Shown in pieces: positions 43,666 through 51,512 of a stretch of DNA of 64,000 bases (the first letter of the stretch is position 1; each line of letters starts with the position of its first letter). A program made the position numbers and the translations under genes. The notes under the pieces were generated by a model. That model searched no databases and was not told where the DNA came from. It worked only from the letters and a program-made list of their open reading frames with translations. The DNA comes from Pseudomonas sp. QS1027 (GTDB taxonomy: Bacteria > Pseudomonadota > Gammaproteobacteria > Pseudomonadales > Pseudomonadaceae), in NCBI RefSeq assembly GCF_002814235.1, contig NZ_PHSU01000031.1, positions 62,001-126,000 on the forward strand. Reading direction: 5' to 3'.

Positions 43666-46131
43666 CTACGGCTTGACCCGTAAGTCGGCGAAAAACGCCT
43701 TGTCTCCCGCCACCCGATCCGAGGCCTTCGGCCCATTCGCGGCCTGGCCGTCCTGCCCGTCCAGATACCAGTAGCAGTGCTTCACCGCCCGGGTGATGCC
43801 GACGTAGGCCAACCGCAGGATCTCGTCCTTCTGCGCCTTGTCGTAGGCCTCGGCATCGCCATCCTCCCCGAGCCCGGCCATGCGGTAGACCTGGTTCTTG
43901 TAGGGCGAACGGGTCAGATGCAGGCAGTCGCCCAGCAGGAACACCACGTCGGCCTGCAAGCCCTTGGCGCTGTGGTAGGTCAGTTGCTTGAGCCGGCGCT
44001 GCTCGAAAGGCAAGCTAGAATCAACATTAACTACAGATGAAATATGCTCATTAATCAGTAACTTATCGCTACTTTTTCGAAACAACATCAAGATACTTTC
44101 GCCACGGCGATAGTGTTCTTCCAAGCGCTTGGCCAAACCGGCATCGTCACGATCCAGCACATTGACCGGCCACAGCTCCTTGGGCTCGCCGCTGGCCTTG
44201 GCTTTCTTCCCGGCAATCGCCGGTGCCGCGCGGACGATGTGCTCGGCCGCATCGATGATGTGCTGATGGCTGCGATAGTTGTCGCTGAGCATGACCCGGG
44301 TGGTCGTCGGCGACGGGAACTGTTTGCCGAACTCCATAAAGTACTTGGGCGAGCTACCCCGCCAGCCATAAATCGACTGCCAGTCATCGCCCACGCACAA
44401 TAACGACGAATGCCGGGCCGCGCGGCCGACCTGCATCGCCGGGCCACGGCGACGGATTTCCCGCAGGCTGGCCCGCAGCCAGGAAACGATCTGCGGTGAC
44501 ACGTCCTGGAACTCGTCGATCATCAGGTGTGACAACGGACGCAACAACTCGTCGCTGAGCAGCGCCTGGTTTTCCGGGGTGTTTTCGCCGAACAGCGAGA
44601 ACATCCGGTTATAAGTCATGATCGGTGGCGACTGGGCCAGCAGATGGCTCTCCAGGGCCTTCCAGAACAAGCTCAGGGCTTCGAAGAAGAAGCGGTCCGG
44701 ATCGTCCTGGGCGAAACTCATCCGCGCCACGGCGGCCGGCACATCCAGGCCGAGGTTCTCGATAAAGCCGGCGGCCATCACAAAACAGTCGAGCAGTGGC
44801 GCGGACGCCAGTTCACCCTTGACCTTGTAATCGAAGCCGGGACCGGCGGTAGCATTCCCTGCCAGGGACGCTAAAACGCATTTCGCTGACTCATAGTTTT
44901 CCAACCATATCAATGGTTTACGACAGAAAGCTTGAAACAGGGTGCGCTTCACCGCCCATTCGGCGCGTACCGTGAGTTTGGCCCCTGGACGGCTGATCTG
45001 CGGACTTTCCCGCGGATCGAAGCCCAGCACCACCCAGGCCTCCAGCTCGGCAATGTAACCATGGCAATGGAACGGCGAACCATTGATCTCGATAACCTCA
45101 CGGTCAGGCTCAATCCCGGCAATCGGCCAGGCGCCCGCACGAAACCACAGGTCCTCCAGGGTGTCGCACAGCTCCTCGTCGCGTTTGGATGCCAGTTCGG
45201 TGACCGCCATGCGCTTGCGCACATCCGGGTGGTCCTGATCCAGCTCGCGCAGTTGCAAGGCCTGCTTGTAGAGCGGCACCAGCACTTCGCGAAAACGCGG
45301 GTTATCGGTATGCAAACGTTGATAGCAGGCATTCAGCTGCTGGCGCTGGGCGTCGTTGATCCGCAGGTCGAACGGGTTGCTGTCGGCGCCGTCTTCGGCG
45401 AACAGGCTACGCTCACTGAGGTTCTCGAACGCCTGCAACTGGCCGAAGCCCGGCAGGCTGCGGACCATGGGCAGAATCCGCGAATGGAAGGTACGCACCA
45501 CCTCACGGGCATCCCGGGGGCTGAGCACGTGCCCCCAGAGGCCCATGACTTCCACCAGCTTGGCCATGAAGTCCTTGCGCGACTCACGGGTAAAGGTCAC
45601 CACGGTCATGGCGTCCAGCTCGAAACCCAGATAGTGGGTCAACAGCAGGATGCGCAGCACCAGCGAAGTCGACTTGCCCGCACCGGCCCCCGCAATCACC
45701 GACGTCGAGGGCGTGTCACTGAAGATCATTTTCCATTGCGCCGCACTGGGCTGCGACTGGGCGGGCAGGAGCCGGGCCACATCGGCCTTGATGCGTTTCT
45801 TCAACTCGGCCGTCAACGGCAGGCGCCAGTCGTCGAACAGGTTATCGTCGACCCCGGGCGCGCGGTGCTCCGATGGCCGCGTATCGCGGATCAGCAGGAC
45901 CTGGCGCCCCTCTTCCAGGCCGTCGCGCCGCCCTTCGTCGTAACCGTACTCGAGGCCCGCGCCATGGCCACTGCGAAAGCCGTCGGCCTGGCCCTGCAAC
46001 CAGGACGCCACGTGCTGGGCGCGCAAGCGACTCAGCCCGCCGCCCAGCAACTTGGCCAGCAAGCGCTTGAACAGGGGCAATTGAGCCAGGGAGGAAAGTT
46101 CGGCAGGCGGTTCGGGTGTCGGTGATGGCAC
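43666..46131 (-). CDS. UvrD/Rep-type superfamily I helicase
   Basis: An 821-residue ATP-dependent DNA helicase. Walker A is VIAGAGAGKST (about 145-155); later motifs are VVTFTRESRKDFMAKL (Ia), DEFQDVSPQIVSWL (II), GDDWQSIYGWRGS (III), LSDNYRS (IV), TYHSAKGLQADVVFLLG (V) and RLAYVGITRAVKHCYW (VI). The first 130 residues and an insertion between motifs Ia and II (about 190-520) are not typical of UvrD or Rep, so this is a divergent branch of unknown duty. TGGAG precedes the ATG by 8 nt. Two AT-rich patches (about 44020-44100 and 44865-44940) stand out. Confidence 0.88.
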   Translation of the reverse strand: MPSPTPEPPAELSSLAQLPLFKRLLAKLLGGGLSRLRAQHVASWLQGQADGFRSGHGAGLEYGYDEGRRDGLEEGRQVLLIRDTRPSEHRAPGVDDNLFDDWRLPLTAELKKRIKADVARLLPAQSQPSAAQWKMIFSDTPSTSVIAGAGAGKSTSLVLRILLLTHYLGFELDAMTVVTFTRESRKDFMAKLVEVMGLWGHVLSPRDAREVVRTFHSRILPMVRSLPGFGQLQAFENLSERSLFAEDGADSNPFDLRINDAQRQQLNACYQRLHTDNPRFREVLVPLYKQALQLRELDQDHPDVRKRMAVTELASKRDEELCDTLEDLWFRAGAWPIAGIEPDREVIEINGSPFHCHGYIAELEAWVVLGFDPRESPQISRPGAKLTVRAEWAVKRTLFQAFCRKPLIWLENYESAKCVLASLAGNATAGPGFDYKVKGELASAPLLDCFVMAAGFIENLGLDVPAAVARMSFAQDDPDRFFFEALSLFWKALESHLLAQSPPIMTYNRMFSLFGENTPENQALLSDELLRPLSHLMIDEFQDVSPQIVSWLRASLREIRRRGPAMQVGRAARHSSLLCVGDDWQSIYGWRGSSPKYFMEFGKQFPSPTTTRVMLSDNYRSHQHIIDAAEHIVRAAPAIAGKKAKASGEPKELWPVNVLDRDDAGLAKRLEEHYRRGESILMLFRKSSDKLLINEHISSVVNVDSSLPFEQRRLKQLTYHSAKGLQADVVFLLGDCLHLTRSPYKNQVYRMAGLGEDGDAEAYDKAQKDEILRLAYVGITRAVKHCYWYLDGQDGQAANGPKASDRVAGDKAFFADLRVKP

Positions 46132-46302
46132 GCTGACTCCAGGTAGGCGACGGTCTGGGCGAAAGGCCTATGGTCGCTCCATTACGCCCCGAGTTCTAGT
46201 CAATTGCTTGTCGATCAGCCATTTAGGCGACGAATTGAAAGTCCGGAGAGAACTTTAATTATCGAACAAATCGATTGATTTAAGGCATTTTTTACGCTTT
46301 TT

Positions 46303-46314
46303 ATCGATATCGAT
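46303..46314. promoter_or_regulatory. ATCGATATCGAT palindrome upstream of the pirin gene
   Basis: A perfect 12-bp palindrome in an AT-rich stretch 89 bp before the pirin start, with a second ATCGAT-containing segment (AAATCGATTGATTT) about 35 bp upstream. A regulator binding site is plausible; no regulator gene is adjacent. Confidence 0.4.
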
Positions 46315-46402
46315 TTAATAGATGATCGCTGCCATCAACCACCGGTTACCGTCCTGCCCCGGCTCCTGCCGGCCCATGACGAACCTGAACAGGAGAAGAC
46401 TC

Positions 46403-47101
46403 ATGCTGCAACTTCGACCCTTCAAGACCCTGGGCGGCGCTCATCATGGCTGGCTGGATGCGCACCACCACTTTTCGTTCGCCGAATACCATGACCCGCA
46501 ACGCATGAACTGGGGCAACCTGCGGGTCTGGAACGACGACGTGATCGCACCCGGCACCGGCTTTCCGAAGCACCCGCACCGGGACATGGAAATCATCACC
46601 TATGTCCGTGAAGGCGCCATCAGCCACGAAGACAACCTTGGCAACAAGGGCCGCACCGAAGCCGGTGATGTCCAGGTCATGAGTGCCGGGACCGGGATCG
46701 CCCACAGCGAGTACAACCTGGAGTCGACGCCGACCAAGATCTTCCAGATCTGGGTCATTCCCAACGAAGCCGGTTCGGCACCGTCCTGGGGCGCCAAGCC
46801 GTTTCCCAAGGGCGAACGTGGCGAAGGCTTCGTCACCCTGGCCAGCGGCAAGACCGGCGACGACCAGAGCCTGCGGATTCGCGCCGACGCCCGTCTGGTG
46901 GCGGCCAACCTGAAGGCTGGAGAAAGTGCCGAGTATCACCTGGACAGCGGTCGTCGGGCCTACCTGGTGCCGGCCACGGGGGTGATCGAGGTCAATGGCC
47001 TGCGTGCCGAAGCCCGTGACGGGGTTGCGGTGGCCGATGAGCAGGTGCTGCGGGTGACCGCCGTGCAGGACAGCGAAATCATCCTGGTGGACCTGGCCTG
47101 A
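46403..47101 (+). CDS. Pirin family protein (YhhW-like)
   Basis: A 232-residue bicupin. The metal site is carried by FPKHPHRDMEIITYV and by GTGIAHSEYN further on, matching the His-His-His-Glu set of pirins with quercetinase activity such as YhhW. The second cupin half (residues 150-232) is degenerate. The ATG at 46403 follows AGGAG by 7 nt; the frame upstream lacks a start of similar quality. A strong terminator follows. It may oxidise a flavonoid-like compound, but the physiological substrate is unknown. Confidence 0.87.
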   Translation: MLQLRPFKTLGGAHHGWLDAHHHFSFAEYHDPQRMNWGNLRVWNDDVIAPGTGFPKHPHRDMEIITYVREGAISHEDNLGNKGRTEAGDVQVMSAGTGIAHSEYNLESTPTKIFQIWVIPNEAGSAPSWGAKPFPKGERGEGFVTLASGKTGDDQSLRIRADARLVAANLKAGESAEYHLDSGRRAYLVPATGVIEVNGLRAEARDGVAVADEQVLRVTAVQDSEIILVDLA

Positions 47102-47120
47102 TTCGCTGATCGGAAAAACC

Positions 47121-47160
47121 AAAAAGGGGTGAACGACAATCGTCGTTCACCCCTTTTTTA
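47121..47160 (+). terminator. Rho-independent terminator after the pirin gene
   Basis: A 17-bp perfect stem (AAAAAGGGGTGAACGAC and its complement) with a 4-nt loop whose 3' arm runs into TTTTTT. The A-rich 5' arm lets it work on both strands. Confidence 0.9.
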
Positions 47161-47180
47161 CGCTGCAAACGCAATCAACT

Positions 47181-47250
47181 GTGAGCTGGCTTGCCAGCGA
47201 TAGCGATGTAGCATTCACCACCGCTATCGCCAGCAACCCGGCCCCTACAG
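47181..47250. repeat. Degenerate REP pair
   Basis: GAGCTGGCTTGCCAGCGATAG (47183-47203, mostly REP-like) and the inverted CTATCGCCAGCAACCCGGCC (47224-47243) form an imperfect inverted pair between the pirin gene and pgm. Confidence 0.65.
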
Positions 47251-47259
47251 AAACCGTGT

Positions 47260-48906
47260 TCAGCTCGGCGAAATCGCCCCATCCACCAGCACCTGGGCTT
47301 CTTCCACCAGGCGCTTGAGGTGATCGTCACCGATAAAGCTCTCGGCGTAGATCTTGTAGATGTCCTCGGTGCCCGAAGGACGCGCGGCGAACCAGCCGTT
47401 CTCGGTCATCACCTTCAACCCGCCAATGGCTTGGTCATTGCCCGGTGCATGACTGAGGATGCGCTGGATCGCCTCGCCCGCCAGTTGCGTGGAGATCACC
47501 TGTTCCGGCGCCAGCTTGCTCAGCAGCGCCTTCTGCGCCGGGGTCGCCTTGGCATCGACGCGCACGGAGAACGGTTCGCCCAGCTCATCGGTCAGGCCAC
47601 GATAGATCTGGCTCGGGTCACGACCGGTGCGCGAGGTCATTTCCGCTGCCAGCAAGGCAGGGATCAAACCGTCCTTGTCGGTGGTCCAGACGCTGCCGTC
47701 CTTGCGCAGGAACGACGCGCCCGCACTCTCCTCGCCACCAAAGCCGAGGGAGCCATCGAACAAGCCGTCGGCGAACCACTTGAAGCCCACCGGCACTTCG
47801 TACAGGCGTCGTCCCAGACGGGCCGCGACCCGATCGATCAGGCCGCTGCTGACCACGGTCTTGCCCACGGCCGCATCGGCGCGCCACTGTGGACGGTTCT
47901 GGAACAGGTAGTCGATGGACACCGCCAGGTAGTTGTTCGGCGCCAACAGGCCGCCGGACGGGGTAACGATGCCGTGGCGGTCATGGTCCGGGTCGCAGGC
48001 AAAAGCCACGTCGAAACGCTCTTTCAAACCGATCAGGCCTTGCATCGCATAGCTGGAGGACGGGTCCATGCGGATCTTGCCGTCCCAGTCCACGCACATG
48101 AAGCGGAAGGTCGGGTCGACCTCGGTGTTGACCACTTCCAGGTTCAGCCGATAGTGCTCGGCAATCGCCGACCAGTAACGCACCCCGGCCCCACCCAGCG
48201 GGTCCACGCCCAGGCGCAGATCGGAGGAACGGATGGCATCCAGGTCGATGACATTGATCAGATCGGCCACATAGGTATTGAGATAGTCATGGCGATGGGT
48301 CGTACTGGCCTTGAGCGCTTGCTCATAACTCACACGCTTCACACCGGCCAGGCGGTTACCGAGCAGCTCGTTGGCCTTGGCCTCGATCCACTTGGTGACA
48401 TGGGTATCGGCCGGACCGCCATTGGGCGGGTTGTACTTGAAGCCGCCACTTTCCGGCGGGTTATGGGACGGGGTGATGACCACGCCGTCCGCCAGGCCCG
48501 CGGTGCGGCCGCGGTTGTAGCAGATGATCGCATGGGACACCGCGGGCGTCGGCGTGTACTCGTCGTCGGCGGCGATCATGGTTTCCACGCCATTGGCGGC
48601 GAACACTTCCAGCGCACTGGCGCCGGCCGGCGTGGACAGGGCGTGGGTGTCGATGCCGACAAACAGCGGACCGTCGATCCCCTGGGCCTGGCGGTAAAGG
48701 CAGATGGCCTGGCTGATGGCCAGGACATGCCATTCGTTGAAACTCAGCTCGAACGAAGTGCCACGATGCCCGGAGGTGCCGAAGGCTACACGCTGGGTGG
48801 AGATCGCCGCATCGGGCTGGCCGGTGTAATAGGCCGATACCAGTCGCGGGATATCAACCAGCAACTGTGCCGGTGCCGGCTTGCCCGCAAAAGGACTGAG
48901 TGTCAT
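47260..48906 (-). CDS. pgm: Phosphoglucomutase (alpha-D-glucose phosphate-specific)
   Basis: A 548-residue enzyme interconverting glucose-1-phosphate and glucose-6-phosphate. Seen: FGTSGHRGTSFE (42-53), the active-site phosphoserine loop TPSHNP (145-150, Ser147), the metal loop DPDHDRHG and the sugar-binding GGEESAG. Length and motif positions match E. coli Pgm (546). AGAGG lies 7 nt before the ATG. It feeds UDP-glucose synthesis, and so indirectly Ugd and the arn pathway, but lies in a separate transcription unit. Confidence 0.95.
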   Translation of the reverse strand: MTLSPFAGKPAPAQLLVDIPRLVSAYYTGQPDAAISTQRVAFGTSGHRGTSFELSFNEWHVLAISQAICLYRQAQGIDGPLFVGIDTHALSTPAGASALEVFAANGVETMIAADDEYTPTPAVSHAIICYNRGRTAGLADGVVITPSHNPPESGGFKYNPPNGGPADTHVTKWIEAKANELLGNRLAGVKRVSYEQALKASTTHRHDYLNTYVADLINVIDLDAIRSSDLRLGVDPLGGAGVRYWSAIAEHYRLNLEVVNTEVDPTFRFMCVDWDGKIRMDPSSSYAMQGLIGLKERFDVAFACDPDHDRHGIVTPSGGLLAPNNYLAVSIDYLFQNRPQWRADAAVGKTVVSSGLIDRVAARLGRRLYEVPVGFKWFADGLFDGSLGFGGEESAGASFLRKDGSVWTTDKDGLIPALLAAEMTSRTGRDPSQIYRGLTDELGEPFSVRVDAKATPAQKALLSKLAPEQVISTQLAGEAIQRILSHAPGNDQAIGGLKVMTENGWFAARPSGTEDIYKIYAESFIGDDHLKRLVEEAQVLVDGAISPS

Positions 48907-49069
48907 GCAAAACCTCTGGAAATGGGGGGTACGGGGGAAGACGCGCAGTTTACTGGCAGTTCGACACTGACGTTAAGGGTTCTATCCGTTGCCGCGAAGA
49001 TTTTCCATGGGAGACGCGCTCCCCCGGGAAGGAAGCGCGTCTCTTGATCGGCGCAAATGATGCGGCGCG

Positions 49070-49339
49070 TTAGCGCGCCCGTGCTTTCATTTCGCCAGCG
49101 GCGGCGACCTGATGATTTTTCAGGTCATAGCGCAGTCCTGCAATCAAGTCGGAAATGGCCCGACTGCTGTCAAGCTTCGAAGCCTGGATGCCGGTGACCA
49201 TAAGGTCGATCCGTTCGGATTTTCGGTCGAAGACTCTGACCGTCAACGACTCATCCGCCCCCAGGCTGCATTGGCAGCGCGTGGGCAGGAAACTGCTCTC
49301 GATAATGTTGCGTAATTCCAACGTGGACAATACTTGCAT
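49070..49339 (-). CDS. DUF1652 family protein (second copy)
   Basis: An 89-residue protein with the DUF1652 pattern LSTLELRNIIESSFLPTRCQCS, SLTVRVFD, DLMVTGIQASKLDSSRAISDLIAGLRYDL. The ATG at 49339 is preceded by AAAGGAGAG at 8 nt; the longer open frame upstream is rejected. Only the fold family is shared with the protein at 43370; sequence identity is low. Function unknown. Confidence 0.8.
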   Translation of the reverse strand: MQVLSTLELRNIIESSFLPTRCQCSLGADESLTVRVFDRKSERIDLMVTGIQASKLDSSRAISDLIAGLRYDLKNHQVAAAGEMKARAR

Positions 49340-49754
49340 GGCGACTCTCTCCTTTATGTGAGACGGCCAGGTCTTTGGCAGAATAGCCAGGGTTAGCCAT
49401 TCACATCTGCGTTTCAGGCGGGCGCCCGATCCAACCTTGGAGGACGACACCGACTTTTAGATTAGGCTTTTTCACACCACTCGTTAAGGTTATTCGTCCG
49501 ACAATCCGACACAATGAACATGCACTCAACATGCCGAAACAAGATGAATAATTGTTTGATGGAAAATCAATGAGTTAAGGTGCTAATAAGGCGTTAATCG
49601 GCCCGTGCGCCCGTGCAAAATGCATCAAATGCCTTCTAGGATCATGCCGTTTGCCGGTATCGTGACAAACGCCCCTGGCCTGGACCGGCATCCAGCGTCA
49701 GTGTCAGTCGGCGCCGTACCGCCACCGCATCCAACAAACGAGGGAGTCCCCCTC
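49340..49754. other. Divergent intergenic region, DUF1652 / ecotin
   Basis: A 415-bp gap with an AT-rich core at about 49470-49600 that should contain promoters for both flanking genes. I see no RNA gene or extended repeat, and no gene with a supported start. Confidence 0.45.
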
Positions 49755-50255
49755 ATGACAGGGCAACGAGAGCTCATGAATTCGACGACGATCGCCGCAA
49801 CCTTCCTGCTGGCGCTAACCACCACTGGCGCGTTTGCCGCCGACAAAGCAGACCTGGCGCCGTTCCCCAAGGCCGAAGACGGGTTCACCCGTTCGGTCAT
49901 TCGCGTGCCGAAGATGACCAAGGACTCCGACCACCGGGTCGAGATCATCGCCGGCAAGGTCATGCCCGTCGACTGCAACACGAAGCGCCTGGGCGGCAAC
50001 CTGGACGAGAAAAACCTCGAGGGCTGGAGCTACTCCTATTACCGCCTGGAGAAAGTCACCGGGCCGATGTCCACCCTGATGGCCTGCCCGCCCGGCAGCA
50101 AGGCGAAAAAAGACTTTGTCCCGGTGATCGGCGAAGGCTACATGCTGCGTTACAACAGCAAGCTGCCCCTGGTGATCTACGCGCCCGATGACCTCGAGAT
50201 CCGTTATCGGATCTGGACGCCGTCCAAGCTGATCAAGCCCGCCAGCCCCGAATAA
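49755..50255 (+). CDS. eco: Ecotin, periplasmic serine protease inhibitor
   Basis: A 166-residue precursor with a signal peptide (hydrophobic IAATFLLALTTTGAFA, cleaved before ADKAD). The mature protein keeps the ecotin landmarks: VDCNTKRLGGNLDEKNLEGWSYSYY, the reactive loop STLMACPPG with Met at P1, and MLRYNSKLPLVIYAPDD. It forms dimers that block trypsin-fold proteases and is thought to protect against host or predator enzymes. GAGGGAG lies 8 nt before the ATG at 49755; an ATG at 49776 with GAGAG is an alternative that shortens the signal peptide by 7 residues. Confidence 0.93.
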   Translation: MTGQRELMNSTTIAATFLLALTTTGAFAADKADLAPFPKAEDGFTRSVIRVPKMTKDSDHRVEIIAGKVMPVDCNTKRLGGNLDEKNLEGWSYSYYRLEKVTGPMSTLMACPPGSKAKKDFVPVIGEGYMLRYNSKLPLVIYAPDDLEIRYRIWTPSKLIKPASPE

Positions 50256-50284
50256 GCCGCCCAGGTTCACGCGGCCCCGGCTTT

Positions 50285-51313
50285 TCATACAGAGCCCAGG
50301 GCCGCGCGCTCGGCGACATGGCGCAGGCTGTCGAAGTTGATGTTGGCTCCCGAGTTGATCGCCACCAGGGTCTGGCCGCGCAGCCCATGCGCCGCCACGT
50401 ACTGCTTGATGCCCGCCACCGCCAGCGCACCGGAAGGTTCGGTGATGGAGCGGGTATCGTCATAGATGTCCTTGATCGCGCTGCACAGCTGGTCGTTGCT
50501 GACGGTGATGACCTCATCGACGTACTCGCGGCAGACTTCAAAACCGCACGCGCCGATCTGCGCCACGGCCACGCCGTCGGCAAAAGTCCCGACCTTGGGC
50601 AACACCACCCGCTCCCCCGCCCTTAGCGCCGCCTGCAGGCAATTGGAGTGTTCCGACTCCACGCCGATGATGCGCACCTCCGGCCGCAGGTATTTGACAT
50701 AGGCGGCGATGCCGGCGATCAACCCACCGCCACCGACCGGAACGAAGATCGCATCCAGCGGCCCGGGGTGCTGGTTGAGCAACTCCATGGCCACGGTGCC
50801 CTGTCCGGCGATCACATCCGGGTCGTCGAACGGCGAGACGAAGGTGTAGCCACGCTCCTCGGCCAGTTGCAGGGCATGGGCCAGGGCAAACGGAAAACTC
50901 TCCCCGTGCAGCACCGCCGTGGCCTCACGGCTGCGCACGCCCTGCACTTTCAGCTCCGGCGTGCTGGTGGGCATGACGATGGTTGCCTGGATCCCCAGGG
51001 TCCGGGCCGCCAGGGCCACACCCTGGGCGTGATTGCCCGCCGAGGCCGTGACCACACCGCAGCGGCGCTGGGCCTCGCTGAGCTGGACCAGCTTGTTGTA
51101 GGCGCCACGGATCTTGAAGGAGAACGTCGGTTGCAGGTCCTCGCGCTTGAGCAGGATCTGATTGCCCAGGGCCAGGGACAGCGCCGGGGCCACTTGCAGC
51201 GGCGTCCGGATCGCCAGGTCGTAGACCGGCGCGGCGAGGATCTTGCGCACATAGTCGCCAAGCAGGTCGGTACGGGTGGCAGGTTCCTGGCTGAGGGTAG
51301 CGGTGCTGGGCAT
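50285..51313 (-). CDS. Threonine ammonia-lyase, short catalytic form
   Basis: A 342-residue PLP enzyme converting threonine to 2-oxobutyrate. Seen: the PLP lysine in TFSFKIRG (Lys67), SAGNHAQG and the phosphate loop VGGGGLIAG. It is similar to the catalytic half of biosynthetic IlvA, but translation stops after RHVAERAALG, exactly where the two ACT-like regulatory domains begin in the 500-residue IlvA. Feedback inhibition by isoleucine is therefore not expected through that domain. The ATG at 51313 follows GGAG by 8 nt. An attenuator-like leader precedes it. A catabolic or serine-directed role is possible. Confidence 0.88.
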   Translation of the reverse strand: MPSTATLSQEPATRTDLLGDYVRKILAAPVYDLAIRTPLQVAPALSLALGNQILLKREDLQPTFSFKIRGAYNKLVQLSEAQRRCGVVTASAGNHAQGVALAARTLGIQATIVMPTSTPELKVQGVRSREATAVLHGESFPFALAHALQLAEERGYTFVSPFDDPDVIAGQGTVAMELLNQHPGPLDAIFVPVGGGGLIAGIAAYVKYLRPEVRIIGVESEHSNCLQAALRAGERVVLPKVGTFADGVAVAQIGACGFEVCREYVDEVITVSNDQLCSAIKDIYDDTRSITEPSGALAVAGIKQYVAAHGLRGQTLVAINSGANINFDSLRHVAERAALGSV

Positions 51314-51356
51314 GGCGGTCTCCGGGTGATCGGTTGGCCTCGGAGACAGAAACAAA

Positions 51357-51379
51357 AAACCCGCCTCGGAGGCGGGTTT
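51357..51379 (-). terminator. Intrinsic terminator (attenuator) before the threonine dehydratase gene
   Basis: On the minus strand a perfect 11-bp stem AAACCCGCCTC / GAGGCGGGTTT with a single-base centre runs into TTTTTTGTTT, 44 bp before the dehydratase ATG. A GGCGGG at the end of the leader ORF (51400-51405) can pair with its CCCGCC arm as an antiterminator. Confidence 0.8.
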
Positions 51380-51395
51380 GGGTAACAGATACAGG

Positions 51396-51461
51396 TCAGC
51401 CCGCCAGATAAGGAATGGCGGTAATAATGCTTGGCTGAGAAAAACGCTGTACGGAAGTCAT
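51396..51461 (-). CDS. Predicted 21-residue leader peptide of the threonine dehydratase gene
   Basis: A short ORF, start ATG ending at 51461 and TGA at 51396-51398, that encodes MTSVQRFSQP followed by SIITAIPYLAG. It has three Ile and two Thr codons, including a run Ile-Ile-Thr-Ala-Ile, which are the amino acids relevant to this pathway. It lies between a sigma-70-like promoter and the intrinsic terminator, the classic order for ribosome-mediated attenuation. There is little room for a Shine-Dalgarno sequence, so it may be leaderless. Prediction from arrangement only. Confidence 0.6.
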   Translation of the reverse strand: MTSVQRFSQPSIITAIPYLAG

Positions 51462-51467
51462 GTGTCG

Positions 51468-51496
51468 ACGTTATCCGGGCACCACGGCCAAGTCAA
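51468..51496 (-). promoter_or_regulatory. Sigma-70-like promoter of the leader/threonine dehydratase unit
   Basis: Minus strand: TTGACT (51496-51491), 17-bp spacer, TAACGT (51473-51468). Transcription would begin just before the leader ATG. The promoter sits only 16 bp beyond the stop of the RimK-like gene. Confidence 0.55.
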
Positions 51497-51512
51497 TGCC
51501 CGGATGCATCGA

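Noticed and set aside
50285..51313. Threonine dehydratase as a frameshifted pseudogene
   Set aside because: The catalytic domain is complete and no ACT-domain coding sequence is recognisable after the stop; short forms of this family exist.
51357..51379. Terminator for a gene transcribed on the plus strand
   Set aside because: No plus-strand gene ends here. The T-run follows the stem on the minus strand, in line with the threonine dehydratase leader.
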